A stretch of DNA of 64,000 nucleotides. Source: Bacteroidota bacterium. GTDB lineage: Bacteria; Bacteroidota; Bacteroidia; Bacteroidales; ML635J-15. Positions 1 to 9,377 of the stretch are shown piece after piece. The notes below the pieces were generated by a model. That model had not been told where the DNA came from and ran no database searches. It worked only from the letters and a program-made list of their open reading frames with translations. The stretch spans positions 1 to 64,000 of the forward strand of contig JAKQEK010000362.1 in the NCBI GenBank assembly GCA_029558535.1, written 5' to 3'. A program made the translations under genes and the position numbers. The first letter of the stretch is position 1; each line of letters starts with the position of its first letter.

Positions 1-1
1 C

Positions 2-2140
2 TCATGTAATTTTGAATACTGTTACTCTACAAATGGCGGATCATCATACTCTGCATGGAGTACATCCCTTCCTTCTTTTGCTGCTACAGGAACTAATAAT
101 AGAATTAAGTTAAGAAAAAACTGTAATGGAAGTGGTTGTGATATAAGTCCTGAAACTACATATACATGGGCTGTTGATGCTGCCTCTGTTGGCGGAACTG
201 CAAGTGCAAATCCCTCAACTGCTATTTGTGCTGGCGAAACTGCAGATTTATCGGTTTCAGGTTATACCGGGAGTATTCAATGGCAAACTAATGCAAGCGG
301 TTCTTGGGCAAATATTCCGGGAGCTACATCAAATACTTATACTACACCCCAACTACCAGTTACTACTTCATACCAAGCTGTGGTTACAAATGGTGTCTGT
401 TCAAGTTCTGCTAATTCAAATATTATTACTGTTACAGTTATTACACCAATTACCACAGGTCTTTCCGGAAATGACTATATTTGGACAGGAGCAACTTCTC
501 AAACATGGAATGGTGCCACGACAACTAACTGGTTAAAATTTATTAGTGCTTCAGTTTTTGAAATTCCAGCACAAGTACCTGATATTACAGATAATGTTTT
601 CATAAGATCCAATGGGTCATGCTTTGGTACAATACCAGTAGTAACAACAACCAATGTGGCAGAATGTAACAACTTAACTATAGACCCGGGATGTGGTCTT
701 AATATTAGTGCAACCGGTAATTTGAAAATATATGGAAATCTTACAAATAACGGAACCTTATCAGTATTTTCAACAGCACCAATAGAAATCAAGGGAAATT
801 GGAATAACTCAGGAGATTTTAATGCCGGTTCAGGAAATGTTTTATTCTCAGGATCCAATATTCAATCAATCAAGTCAAATAATGACAGTTTCTATGGTAT
901 TGAATTTAACAACTCACATGCTGGGAATTATGATTTAACACTAACTGATAATTTAACTGTTACATACAATGCAAAATTTGTAAATGGAATTGTAAATACA
1001 GGCTCTAACAAATTTATTTTTACTGCACCTGCAACAACAACAGTTGGTACTACAACAAGTTTTGTTGATGGTTTAGTCGAAAAACTAGGTTGCGTAAAAT
1101 TTACTTTCCCAACTGGAAATGTTAATCCTGCCAGAGATATTAGTGCTGGACCACAATATTATAGAATTTGGGCACCTTTAACTGCTACAGTTTTTTCACC
1201 TCCTGCAACTGTTAATGTTAAATATTTGTTCACGAATGAAAATCTTAACCCATGGTGGTATCATGTATGGACTCACGAAGCTCCGCTCACTCATACAAGT
1301 GATAGAGAATACTGGTTAGTAAATTCACCATCTAATCTCGAAGTAGAATTGTTCTGGAATAATAATAACCCCTGCAGTATTCATGATTTTTGTGCTCCGG
1401 GCCCAACAGACTTCTTACAAGATGAACTTACTGTAGCTTATTGGAATGGAATCTGGAAAGACGCCGGTGGTAGTCCAACCGGAACTTATAATACAGGTGA
1501 CATTACATCAACAATATATATTCCATTTGGTGCTAAAGGTGAAAGACAAATTACTTTCGGAGCAAAAGATACAGAATTACCTTTACCTGTAGATTTAATT
1601 AAATTTTATGCAGAATGTGACAATAATTCAGCTATTATTTCCTGGGAAACAGCTTCTGAAACAAATAATGACTATTTTATCCTTGAGAAATCAAATGATA
1701 TGATAAGTTTCTTCGAGCTTGCAAGAATAGAGGGTGCAGGAAACTCAAACACTCTTCTATCCTACTCAAATGTTGATAATGAGCTTTTTAGCGGAAACAA
1801 CTACTATCGCCTAAAACAGGTTGACTATGACGGTCGTACAAGAACCTACAACACTATTTCTATAAATTGTGATAAATCAAGTTCAGAATTACCAAGTTTA
1901 ATAGCCTATCCTAACCCATTTACTAATGAATTAAATGTTGTTATCGATAACATACAAGAAAGCGATTTTGTTCTAGAATTGTACGACAACATTGGAAAAC
2001 TTATTTTTAGCCAAGAATATACTACAGAAGAAACAAGTTTCCATACCGTACTTGATTTAACAAATCTACTTCCGGCTGTATATAATTTAAGAAGTCGTTC
2101 TGAAGGTTGTGTAATGAATGTGAAGGTCGTGAAGAAGTAA
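2..2140 (+). CDS. T9SS-exported Ig-like/adhesin-type protein, 5' end outside the window
   Basis: The frame is open from base 2 without a stop, so this is the C-terminal 712 residues of a longer protein and the first ATG at 380 is internal. An Ig/PKD-like stretch lies near visible residues 70-140 (motif SIQWQT, then SYQAVVTNGVC). A beta-rich region follows that resembles surface-protein filler with repeated N, G and T. The segment from LPLPVDLIKFYAEC to YYRLKQVDYDG, followed by YPNPF about 75 residues from the end and a final VKVVKK, is the usual type A T9SS tail of Bacteroidota. It should be exported across the outer membrane and anchored or released. The function of the body is unknown. A close relative of the tail is in the protein at 32575-35823. 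Confidence 0.85.
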   Translation, partial: SCNFEYCYSTNGGSSYSAWSTSLPSFAATGTNNRIKLRKNCNGSGCDISPETTYTWAVDAASVGGTASANPSTAICAGETADLSVSGYTGSIQWQTNASGSWANIPGATSNTYTTPQLPVTTSYQAVVTNGVCSSSANSNIITVTVITPITTGLSGNDYIWTGATSQTWNGATTTNWLKFISASVFEIPAQVPDITDNVFIRSNGSCFGTIPVVTTTNVAECNNLTIDPGCGLNISATGNLKIYGNLTNNGTLSVFSTAPIEIKGNWNNSGDFNAGSGNVLFSGSNIQSIKSNNDSFYGIEFNNSHAGNYDLTLTDNLTVTYNAKFVNGIVNTGSNKFIFTAPATTTVGTTTSFVDGLVEKLGCVKFTFPTGNVNPARDISAGPQYYRIWAPLTATVFSPPATVNVKYLFTNENLNPWWYHVWTHEAPLTHTSDREYWLVNSPSNLEVELFWNNNNPCSIHDFCAPGPTDFLQDELTVAYWNGIWKDAGGSPTGTYNTGDITSTIYIPFGAKGERQITFGAKDTELPLPVDLIKFYAECDNNSAIISWETASETNNDYFILEKSNDMISFFELARIEGAGNSNTLLSYSNVDNELFSGNNYYRLKQVDYDGRTRTYNTISINCDKSSSELPSLIAYPNPFTNELNVVIDNIQESDFVLELYDNIGKLIFSQEYTTEETSFHTVLDLTNLLPAVYNLRSRSEGCVMNVKVVKK

Positions 2141-2204
2141 GTAGTAAGTAGTAAGTAGTAAAAAAATGTATAGCACCGATTACCGATTACTTCAACACCG
2201 ATTA
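2137..2204. repeat. Short tandem repeats at the end of the exported-protein gene
   Basis: A 7-bp unit (GTAAGTA) is repeated just over three times at 2137-2160, starting at the stop codon of the upstream gene. It is followed by three copies of ACCGATTA at 2175-2182, 2182-2189 and 2197-2204. Seen directly. The stop lies in the first unit, so changes in copy number would not alter the protein. Confidence 0.8.
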
Positions 2205-2208
2205 TCCC

Positions 2209-2270
2209 GTTAAAATAGAAATTGCATGTAGTATTATATAAAAATGCAATTTGTAGTTTTAACAGATTTT
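2209..2270 (+). terminator. Long stem-loop, likely terminator of the exported-protein gene
   Basis: An outer 7-bp stem (GTTAAAA 2209-2215 with TTTTAAC 2257-2263) encloses a 9-bp stem (AAATTGCAT 2219-2227 with ATGCAATTT 2244-2252). A short T-rich run follows at 2267-2271. The spacing and T-run are loose for a classic intrinsic terminator, so its role is inferred. Confidence 0.5.
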
Positions 2271-2591
2271 TGACTGAAATTACTGAGCAATTTCTTTTTT
2301 TTTTATACCTATTAATTAATAGAGACTCGCAAATAAACCGTAATTCTGATAATATAAAATAATGATATTTTAAGATATTTTTCCAAATTTTGACGTTTCT
2401 TCAATTACAAGAACCTCTGAAGGCATTGATTTTACACATTTTTTAAAGATTATTAATAAAAACACACGCAATTCTGTTAAATCTTATCAACGAAAATGTT
2501 AAAAAACTAGCAATATCAACACTTTTAAGCCTTAGTTTATTAACAAAACCTATGAGATATCAACAATTCAGAAGATTTTTTATTTTAAGTA

Positions 2592-2621
2592 TTGCTACAG
2601 CCCTTATTATATCTATATTTG
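2592..2621 (+). promoter_or_regulatory. HU promoter, TTG-N19-TATATTTG
   Basis: TTG at 2592-2594 lies 19 bases before TATATTTG at 2614-2621, matching the Bacteroidota vegetative promoter (-33 TTG, -7 TAnnTTTG). It predicts a leader of about 38 bases before the HU start codon. Confidence 0.75.
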
Positions 2622-2663
2622 TAACGATAAGTTAATTTAATTACTAACCTAAAAAATTTAGAA

Positions 2664-2939
2664 ATGAACAAAGCACAATTAATTGACGCAATTGCAAAGA
2701 AAGCAAATTTAACTAAAGCTGACGCTAAAAGAGCATTAGACGCTTTTGTAGAAACAACAACCAAAACATTAAAAGGTGGTGACAAAATCGCTTTAGTAGG
2801 TTTTGGAACTTTTGGTGTAACTAAAAGAGCTGCTAGAAAAGGCCGTAACCCACAGAAACCAACTCAGGTAATCAATATCCCTGCTAAGAAAGTTGTTAAA
2901 TTCTCTGTTGGTAGCGAATTGAAAAAAGCTGTAAAGTAA
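2664..2939 (+). CDS. hup: HU family histone-like DNA-binding protein
   Basis: This 91-residue protein is the standard HU length. It binds and bends DNA without sequence specificity as a dimer and helps organise the nucleoid. The N-terminal helices (MNKAQLIDAIAKKANL), the GFGTFGV turn and the basic beta-arm around residues 54-70 (RAARKGRNPQKP) are all present, followed by the closing KVVKFSVGSELKKAV. It has its own strong promoter upstream and a terminator directly downstream, so it is probably a highly expressed single-gene unit. HU and IHF subunits cannot be told apart by this sequence alone, but the form is HU-like. Confidence 0.95.
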   Translation: MNKAQLIDAIAKKANLTKADAKRALDAFVETTTKTLKGGDKIALVGFGTFGVTKRAARKGRNPQKPTQVINIPAKKVVKFSVGSELKKAVK

Positions 2940-2959
2940 TTTCGTCAATGAAATTATTG

Positions 2960-2985
2960 AAAAAGGGAGCATGAGTTCCCTTTTT
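2960..2985 (+). terminator. Intrinsic terminator after HU
   Basis: A 9-bp perfect stem (AAAAAGGGA 2960-2968 with TCCCTTTTT 2977-2985) has an 8-base loop. It lies 20 bases after the HU stop codon. Confidence 0.85.
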
Positions 2986-3015
2986 CTATTTTACAAAAAA
3001 ATGTATCGTTGTGAT

Positions 3016-3696
3016 ATGAAACATTCAGAAATTATAAGAGTATTATCAGATATGGTTTTGGAACAAAGACTCTCAACATTTCACAGAGTTTTACAAAATC
3101 GAACCAGATACATTACAGTTGTCCTCGAAGACTTGTTTCAATCACATAATGCATCCGCAGTTATTCGTTCGTGTGACTGCTCAGGAATTCAGGATGTTCA
3201 CCTGATTGAAAACAATTTTGAGTTTGCAGAAAATCCAGACGTAGCATTAGGGGCTTCTCAATGGGTTAATCTTATCAAATATAACAAGGAAGCAAATAAC
3301 ACTCTTAATGCAATAAATAATTTAAAAAAACATGGGTATAGAATTGTTGCAACTACTCCACATACAAATGAGACTAAAATTCAAGATTTAGACCTATCAC
3401 AAGGTAAAATTGCATTGCTTTTCGGATCTGAATTACCCGGTCTTTCAGACATTGCCCTCCAAAACTCAGATGAATTTGTTAAAATACCTATGTTCGGTTT
3501 TACTGAAAGTTATAATATATCTGTTTCTGCAGCAATTTGTCTATATGAACTTGTTTCCAGATTGCATATGTCAGACATAAATTGGCAATTAAGCAACATT
3601 GAAAAGGAAATAATCCTATCAGACTGGCTAATGAAAAGTGTAAAAGACTCAGAAAATATTATTAAAACATTAAAGAAAAGAACTAATCAAGTTTGA
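3016..3696 (+). CDS. trmH: tRNA (guanosine-2'-O)-methyltransferase, SpoU/TrmH family
   Basis: The product (226 residues) methylates the 2'-O of guanosine, typically G18 in the tRNA D-loop, using SAM. The SPOUT motifs are clear: NASAVIRSCDCSGIQDVH (motif 1), LLFGSELPGLS (motif 2) and FTESYNISVSAAICLYEL (motif 3), which together form the knotted SAM site. I chose the ATG at 3016 because MKHSEIIRVLSDMVLEQR matches the usual TrmH N-terminus. An in-frame ATG at 3001 is possible. An earlier frame start at 2971 falls inside the HU terminator and is unlikely. The last 14 bases overlap the convergent protease gene. Confidence 0.88.
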   Translation: MKHSEIIRVLSDMVLEQRLSTFHRVLQNRTRYITVVLEDLFQSHNASAVIRSCDCSGIQDVHLIENNFEFAENPDVALGASQWVNLIKYNKEANNTLNAINNLKKHGYRIVATTPHTNETKIQDLDLSQGKIALLFGSELPGLSDIALQNSDEFVKIPMFGFTESYNISVSAAICLYELVSRLHMSDINWQLSNIEKEIILSDWLMKSVKDSENIIKTLKKRTNQV

Positions 3697-6523
3697 TAAA
3701 CTTACTATAATAAATATTGTTCTCTCCAATTAGTTTAATAAAATACATCCCCGATTTATAGTTTTCAATATTAATTAAACTTTGTCCATGAAAACTATCA
3801 CAATAAACCTTTTCTCCTAGTTCGTTTAATATTTCTATACTAGACGGCTTGCCTGATTCAACTTCAGATGTAATAATAATCATTTCAGTAGCCGGATTCG
3901 GGAATATTCTGATATTGGATAGATTTTCACTTTCAATAAGTTGAGGATGCAAAATTTGGTTGTATATATCAAGACAATTATTTAAGGCAATATTAATATT
4001 ATAAATACTTTCACAGGCAATAAGGGCAAACCCAATTGTTACAGTATCTTTGCTTGCAATGTCAACAGGCCCTGCTCCTGTAAATATAACAATATCCGTT
4101 GAATTCTCCGTAAAACCATCATTTGAATTGCTAATCATATAAAATTTCTCAATATCCGGAAATCCATCAGTAATATCTATTGTTCCATCTCCTCCACTAA
4201 CTTGAGGAAGTGCATAATTATTTACATCATGATTATTCAAAAGTTTAATACCGGCATACATAGTTTGGGCATTGTCACTTTTGCAATACATAAATTTATT
4301 ATTTTCATCAAGTATAGCAGAATTTATTCCGGATTCGACCAAATCCCAGTCGGTAAACAAGCCAAAATAAAAATCTTCAATATCATAAATGCTCTCATTA
4401 ATAATCTGATAATCAACTATTATAAAATCCTTATTACTAGCACCGAGCCATGAATATACATCTTCAATAATTCTCAATCCATACACTTGATAATCATTAG
4501 AATCAGTAAATTCCGTCTTAATATGGTAATCTGAAATTTCGGAACCTTCAACAAAATATGGATACACTGTTGTTTTAAAATCGGAAACCTGTCTAACAGA
4601 GCTATACAACTTGGTTGCTGATAGTCCTGAAATTATGCCACAATCATAAAACAACGAAAACACTTCTCCCAATACAAAACCATCTCCTACTCTACTATTT
4701 AAATCAGAGTAACCAAATCGTCCGGAAGGGGCCACAGACAATTCAAGATTATCTGTATTAATATTCTTATAACCCGGATTTACATATACTTCAATAATCT
4801 GTTGAGCCTGATACAAATCTGCATTATAAATGAGTTTTAAAACTAATTTATAATCATAAGGCATATTTGAATTACGAATGATTACAATATCTCCATCAGA
4901 ATTGTAGGTTTCTAAAGTTTGTAGCGAACCGGTATAGACAATATCATCATCTAAAACTGCATAACTTGATAATAATACAGCAGAAATAGTAAGATTTTCT
5001 GCATCAGACAAATAATTAGTAAAGTTTCCGTTAATGTAAATCATATTTTCTGATTGAGAAACTTCAATATTACTAAAAACAATTGCTGGTGGCGGCTCTA
5101 TTGTAAGAGCTTTGAATAAGTTTACTCTGCCTCCTCCTAATTTACCGGTATAAGGCACATTATATGGTATTGTATCAATAAGATCGGCACTAGCTTTTAA
5201 CAATTCTGCAATTTGATTTGCATTATAATCAGGATAATAGGATCTTAAAATTCCTGCACAACCCGCCACAATTGGTGATGCAAATGATGTTCCTCCCCAC
5301 ATAAGTGTATATCCATCTCCCGTTCCAGTTGATCTAAAATTTGTTGCAGGAGCACAAACATCCACATAATATGAATAGGATGAACCCTGACTTGAAATAG
5401 AATTATCGGGAGACCATTTCTGATCATCCATTTGCGTTCCTGCTACAGAAACAACATTCTCATAAGATGCAGGATAGTATTTTGTATCTGAATTGGTATT
5501 ACCTGCAGCCGAAACAACTAATACATCATTGTTAATTACAGCATAATTTACAACATCCTGACCCATTTTTTGATAATATGATCCTCCCCAACTGCAATTA
5601 ACAACATCACAACCACGATCAGCAGCATATACTATTGACTGATAACCATTAACAAGAATTCCTTCAGCATTCATTATTTTTAACGGAAGAATTTTACATT
5701 TAAAACCGGCACCTGACACTCCAATACCATTATCTGTATGAGCTCCGGCAATACCTCCTACCCACGCCCCATGATAATTAACATTAGCTTGTACAATATT
5801 ATTATCATCCCCAAAATTCCATCCCCGAAAATTATCTATAAAACCATCCAAATCATTGTCAACACCATCAGGCATATCATTATAGTTATACTTAATATTA
5901 TAAATCAAGTCGGGATGAGACAGTTCGATACCCGTATCAGATATTCCAATAACTATATTTGTATCTCCCTGATGAATATCCCAAGCATCAAAAGCTCTTA
6001 TAGAATTTAGCCAATATTGATCAGTCTGATTCATTGGATCGTCAGGTACATACAATAGCTCTATTTTATATAATGGTTCAACATACTCAAAATATCCGGT
6101 TTTTTCAAGAATAGAAATCAGATATGAAACATCCTCAACCTCATCAAAAGTTAAACGATAAATTACAGATAAATCAACTAATTCCGCTCCATATTCATTA
6201 TACTTTTCCATAGGTCTTATACTGAATGGAAACTCTTGTTTAAATTCAATACTGCCTTTAATGTCAGATTTCTCCTTTAAAATGTAGAATATTTTATTTT
6301 TATAAGCATCTATATCCTCTATCTCCTTTTTGAATTTCACAATAATAACTCCATCAAGATAAGAATTAGCATTTTTTTCTTGTGAGAAAACGGGAGAAAC
6401 ACAAATCATTAGGAAAATTATTATCGATATCCGACCAATTACTTTATATAAATCGAATAGCCTAAAATGTCCGTAATTTGTGTTACAAAATTTATTATTA
6501 AGATATTTATTAATCATTATCAA
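3683..6523 (-). CDS. T9SS-exported subtilisin-like serine protease (S8)
   Basis: A 946-residue secreted protease. The signal peptide ends near residue 48 (VSPVFSQ). A pro-region follows to about residue 160, then the S8 domain with Asp196 (GISDTGIELSHPD), His251 (NYHGAW), oxyanion Asn342 (AAGNTN) and Ser413 (GGTSFASP). The usual HGTH around the His is HGAW here, but all triad residues are intact. After a beta-rich middle, the C-terminus carries a type A T9SS tail (IFPNPATEMIII, ending in YYSKFIKLD). It therefore probably works at the cell surface or outside, degrading proteins. It converges on trmH with a 14-bp overlap. Confidence 0.92.
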   Translation of the reverse strand: MIMINKYLNNKFCNTNYGHFRLFDLYKVIGRISIIIFLMICVSPVFSQEKNANSYLDGVIIVKFKKEIEDIDAYKNKIFYILKEKSDIKGSIEFKQEFPFSIRPMEKYNEYGAELVDLSVIYRLTFDEVEDVSYLISILEKTGYFEYVEPLYKIELLYVPDDPMNQTDQYWLNSIRAFDAWDIHQGDTNIVIGISDTGIELSHPDLIYNIKYNYNDMPDGVDNDLDGFIDNFRGWNFGDDNNIVQANVNYHGAWVGGIAGAHTDNGIGVSGAGFKCKILPLKIMNAEGILVNGYQSIVYAADRGCDVVNCSWGGSYYQKMGQDVVNYAVINNDVLVVSAAGNTNSDTKYYPASYENVVSVAGTQMDDQKWSPDNSISSQGSSYSYYVDVCAPATNFRSTGTGDGYTLMWGGTSFASPIVAGCAGILRSYYPDYNANQIAELLKASADLIDTIPYNVPYTGKLGGGRVNLFKALTIEPPPAIVFSNIEVSQSENMIYINGNFTNYLSDAENLTISAVLLSSYAVLDDDIVYTGSLQTLETYNSDGDIVIIRNSNMPYDYKLVLKLIYNADLYQAQQIIEVYVNPGYKNINTDNLELSVAPSGRFGYSDLNSRVGDGFVLGEVFSLFYDCGIISGLSATKLYSSVRQVSDFKTTVYPYFVEGSEISDYHIKTEFTDSNDYQVYGLRIIEDVYSWLGASNKDFIIVDYQIINESIYDIEDFYFGLFTDWDLVESGINSAILDENNKFMYCKSDNAQTMYAGIKLLNNHDVNNYALPQVSGGDGTIDITDGFPDIEKFYMISNSNDGFTENSTDIVIFTGAGPVDIASKDTVTIGFALIACESIYNINIALNNCLDIYNQILHPQLIESENLSNIRIFPNPATEMIIITSEVESGKPSSIEILNELGEKVYCDSFHGQSLINIENYKSGMYFIKLIGENNIYYSKFIKLD

Positions 6524-6551
6524 AATTTGTTTCTAAATAATAATGCAATAT

Positions 6552-6582
6552 AATAAAAAAAATGGTCGGATATTTCCGACCA
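6552..6582 (-). terminator. Intrinsic terminator of the DUF1573 pair
   Basis: An 8-bp perfect stem (TGGTCGGA 6563-6570 with TCCGACCA 6575-6582) has a 4-base loop. Read on the minus strand it is followed by a run of eight T. It lies just downstream of the two-domain DUF1573 gene. Confidence 0.88.
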
Positions 6583-6604
6583 TCATTATAAATTTATAAT
6601 TTAA

Positions 6605-7717
6605 CTAATTATTTACTTCTTCAACATTTCCAATAATTTTTAAAACCACACTTGATTGTGAAGGATCGTTAGTAATTACAGTAATAGTTTTATTCTGACT
6701 GCCTCTTTTTCCGGCTGAATTAAATGTAGCTGTAATGTAACTTGATTCCCCGGGTTTAATAATCATTTTTTCAGGATTTGTAGCAGTACAACCGCAAGAA
6801 GCTTTAATCTTTCTTATTACTAAATCACTCTTACCTGTATTTTTAAAAACAAAATTAAAACTAGATTTTTCACCAGATTTAATTGTTCCAAATTCAAAAT
6901 CGGTACTTTCAAATTCAATCTTTGGAGCATTTGCTAATTCATCAGGTGTAAGATGTGAAAAATCCTCTTCAATTGTAGCACTAATTGACAATCTATTTTG
7001 AGTATTTTTCTCTCCGTTAATTACAAAATCAACCCTATCCATAATGAAGCCCCAATCGTTCTTCTTTTTACCATCATAAGTAACTGTAATAATGCCCATT
7101 TCACCATTTTTTTCGTTTGGTTTTTTACCTGCAAGTTTTTCAGGCTTTACAGAAATAGTTATATGAGAAGGCACATTCTCGAAAGTAATAGTCACAGGGT
7201 CTGCTCCCATATTTACGATTCCAATTGTATCTGTAACTGTTTGATTATTGTAAACTTTTGTAAAGGCAAGGTGTGATGTTCTTAATCTTACATCACCAAA
7301 AGCTTTAGGATAATAATCTTCTATTCCCTTTTCACGTGGTGTAACATCGCCTTCAATTCTTAACATCGTTGTAGGATTTTCAGTATTTGCCGTAACAGTT
7401 ATAGATTTATTAAATTTTCCCGGTCTGTTTCTCGGGTCATAAGTAGCTTTTACAAATCCTTTACCTCCGGGTTGAACAGGTTCTTTTGTATATTCAGTTG
7501 CAGTACAACCACAAGATGCCTTTACATTTGTTATGTACAATGGCATACTACCAGTATTTGTAAAAGTAAAAGTTGCCGTTTGAGTACCGGCCTCTTCTTT
7601 AAATGATCCAAAATTGTGAGTTGTTTTATCCCACGATATAGCAGGTTGTTGAGTTTGTGCCACCATTACTATTGAAAATACTAATGATAATGCACTAAGT
7701 AAAAATGTTCTTTTCAT
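6605..7717 (-). CDS. Secreted protein with two DUF1573 domains
   Basis: A 370-residue protein with a signal peptide (cleavage near residue 20, SIVMVAQ). One DUF1573 domain lies at about residues 25-130 and a second at about 265-368. Each holds the family hallmark KASCGCTAT. DUF1573 is an immunoglobulin-like (ASPM/SPD-2/Hydin related) domain very common in Bacteroidota, and its biochemical role is unknown. The middle region (130-260) is also beta-rich and may be a degenerate third copy. The gene lies 35 bases downstream of a single-domain paralogue, probably in one transcript, and is followed by a strong terminator. Confidence 0.88.
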   Translation of the reverse strand: MKRTFLLSALSLVFSIVMVAQTQQPAISWDKTTHNFGSFKEEAGTQTATFTFTNTGSMPLYITNVKASCGCTATEYTKEPVQPGGKGFVKATYDPRNRPGKFNKSITVTANTENPTTMLRIEGDVTPREKGIEDYYPKAFGDVRLRTSHLAFTKVYNNQTVTDTIGIVNMGADPVTITFENVPSHITISVKPEKLAGKKPNEKNGEMGIITVTYDGKKKNDWGFIMDRVDFVINGEKNTQNRLSISATIEEDFSHLTPDELANAPKIEFESTDFEFGTIKSGEKSSFNFVFKNTGKSDLVIRKIKASCGCTATNPEKMIIKPGESSYITATFNSAGKRGSQNKTITVITNDPSQSSVVLKIIGNVEEVNN

Positions 7718-7752
7718 AATTTAACGATTTTAATTTTATATTTTTCTAAACA

Positions 7753-8148
7753 TTACTCCTGCACAGCTTTTGGTGTAACATCCCCAGTAATCCTTAAAAC
7801 AGACGTAGGCTGGAATTCGTTGGTAGTAACAGTTATAGATTTATTAAATTTACCGGGTCTGTTTGCAGGATTATAAGCAGCAATAACATAACCTTTTCCA
7901 CCGGGTTGAACAGGCTCCTTTGAATATTCAGTAGCAGTACAACCACAAGATGCTTTAACATTAGTAATATACAATGGTTCATTACCGGTATTAACGAATT
8001 CGAATTTTGCTTTCTGTAATCCGTCTTCTTCCTTAAATGTACCAAAATCGTGAACTGTGTTTTCCCAAGAAATAGCTGGTCCCGATTGTTGTGCGAAAAT
8101 TGCTGTTGAAAATGCAATTGTAAAAACTAAAAAAATTAACCTTTTCAT
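7753..8148 (-). CDS. Small secreted DUF1573 protein
   Basis: A 131-residue protein: a signal peptide to about residue 19 (TAIFAQ) and then one DUF1573 domain with KASCGCTATEYSKEPVQPGG. It is nearly identical in long stretches to the first domain of the downstream 370-residue protein (shared PVQPGGKG and RPGKFNKSITVT), so the two arose by tandem duplication. Family function is unknown. Domain identity is clear. Confidence 0.87.
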   Translation of the reverse strand: MKRLIFLVFTIAFSTAIFAQQSGPAISWENTVHDFGTFKEEDGLQKAKFEFVNTGNEPLYITNVKASCGCTATEYSKEPVQPGGKGYVIAAYNPANRPGKFNKSITVTTNEFQPTSVLRITGDVTPKAVQE

Positions 8149-8239
8149 AATAATATAATTTAAAACATTAAATAATTTCTAAAACCATCCCTTTTTTACA
8201 AATTTCAGACCAAAGTAGCACATTAATTTTCAATTCAGA

Positions 8240-8247
8240 CAAAATTA
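8240..8247 (-). promoter_or_regulatory. -7 element (TAATTTTG) for the DUF1573 pair
   Basis: The plus strand reads CAAAATTA, which is TAATTTTG on the coding strand. It lies about 92 bases before the DUF1573 start codon. No clear -33 TTG is at the expected spacing, and chance matches are frequent in AT-rich DNA. Confidence 0.4.
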
Positions 8248-8257
8248 AATAAAATTT

Positions 8258-9280
8258 TTATAAAACTATTCTTGCTTGTGGAGAAATATCCAAACTGTCT
8301 GTTTTTCCATCCAAATAGTAATAATATCCAATCAAAGCTACCATCGCTGCGTTATCAGTCGTGAACCTCTTTTCAGGCAAATAAATATTCCAATCGTTTG
8401 CTTCTCCGATTTCAGACAGTTTGCTTCTTAAACAGGAATTTGCTGATACACCACCTGAAACTGAGATTTCTGTAATTCCTGTCATTTTTACAGCTTTAAT
8501 AAGTTTATCAATTAATATTTCGATTATTTCTGATTGTAAAGACGCACAAAGATCAGAAAGGTTGTCTTGCACAAAATCTTTATTTTGCCTTATATGATCG
8601 CGTAAAAAGTAAAGAAATGATGTTTTTATTCCGCTAAAACTATAATCCAATCCGGCAATTTTTGGTTTACCGAATTTAAATCTGTCACTGTTTCCATCTT
8701 TTGACAAATTGTCAATATCCACCCCACCCGGATAACCTAAACCCAAGACTTTGGCACATTTATCAAAAGCCTCTCCTGCAGCATCATCTATTGTTGTTCC
8801 AATTACCTCAAAATCTGTATAATTATTTACTCTAATAATTTGCGTATGACCTCCAGAAACAAGCAGACATAAGAAAGGGAATTTCGCCTCAAACTCCAGT
8901 TCGTTCTGATTTCTTAAAAAATGTGTAAAAATATGACCATGTAAATGATTAACTCCAATCAAAGGTTTTGAAATTGCAACCGACAAAGCCTTAGCAAATG
9001 AGGATCCAACAAGTAACGAACCTAACAATCCGGGACCTTTTGTAAACGATATAGCCGAAATATCTGACAATTTTTTATTTGCTTTAGACAAAGCTTCTGC
9101 AACAACAGGAATTATATTTTGTTGGTGAGCTCTACTCGCTAGTTCAGGAACGACTCCTCCATATTTTGAATGAATTATTTGAGTATTAATAACATTGGAT
9201 AGCACTATTCCATCGCACAAAATTGATGCTGAAGTGTCATCACATGAAGATTCTATTCCTAAAATACAAATACTCATCAA
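8258..9280 (-). CDS. tsaD: tRNA threonylcarbamoyladenosine synthase subunit TsaD
   Basis: The 340-residue catalytic subunit transfers the threonylcarbamoyl group to A37 of ANN-decoding tRNAs (t6A), working with TsaB and TsaE, which are not in this window. The start (ILGIESSCDDTS), the metal-binding HLHGH (His112, His116) and the ASKHA-fold motifs LLVSGGHTQI, GLGYPGG and VSGGVSANSCLR are all present. Translation could begin at either of two adjacent Met codons. It is divergent from tamB with 97 bases between them, an arrangement common in Bacteroidota. Confidence 0.95.
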   Translation of the reverse strand: MMSICILGIESSCDDTSASILCDGIVLSNVINTQIIHSKYGGVVPELASRAHQQNIIPVVAEALSKANKKLSDISAISFTKGPGLLGSLLVGSSFAKALSVAISKPLIGVNHLHGHIFTHFLRNQNELEFEAKFPFLCLLVSGGHTQIIRVNNYTDFEVIGTTIDDAAGEAFDKCAKVLGLGYPGGVDIDNLSKDGNSDRFKFGKPKIAGLDYSFSGIKTSFLYFLRDHIRQNKDFVQDNLSDLCASLQSEIIEILIDKLIKAVKMTGITEISVSGGVSANSCLRSKLSEIGEANDWNIYLPEKRFTTDNAAMVALIGYYYYLDGKTDSLDISPQARIVL

Positions 9281-9302
9281 TTTCTTAACAAATCAAAGTT
9301 TA

Positions 9303-9310
9303 CAAAAGTA
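9303..9310 (-). promoter_or_regulatory. -7 element (TACTTTTG) for tsaD
   Basis: CAAAAGTA on the plus strand is TACTTTTG on the minus strand, 22 bases before the tsaD start. This is a typical box-to-start distance in this window. Confidence 0.5.
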
Positions 9311-9377
9311 TATTTTCTTGACAGCAAATCAGCTTTTTTTTTTTAATATTTGCATTTATGACTAATTTAGAATAATT

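Larger units (their letters stand above)
2141..2663. other. Gene-free stretch between the exported-protein gene and HU
   Basis: This stretch holds the short repeats and the stem-loop described separately, then about 300 bases of AT-rich sequence with no convincing coding frame, and finally the HU promoter at 2592-2621. A 66-codon frame on the minus strand is simply antisense to HU. No other structure was seen. Confidence 0.6.

Noticed and set aside
174-536. A 120-codon open frame inside the first exported-protein gene
   Set aside because: It is an out-of-frame shadow: the frame starting at base 2 is open, has domain and tail motifs and covers the same bases.
2471-2487. A 15-base word (TCTGTTAAATCTTAT) shared with 26760-26774
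   Set aside because: Chance matches of this length are expected in AT-rich DNA of this size, and the flanks differ.
2461-2600. Several ATCAAC-type words that recall DnaA boxes near HU
   Set aside because: They do not match the TTATCCACA consensus well and no dnaA, dnaN or gidA gene is near.
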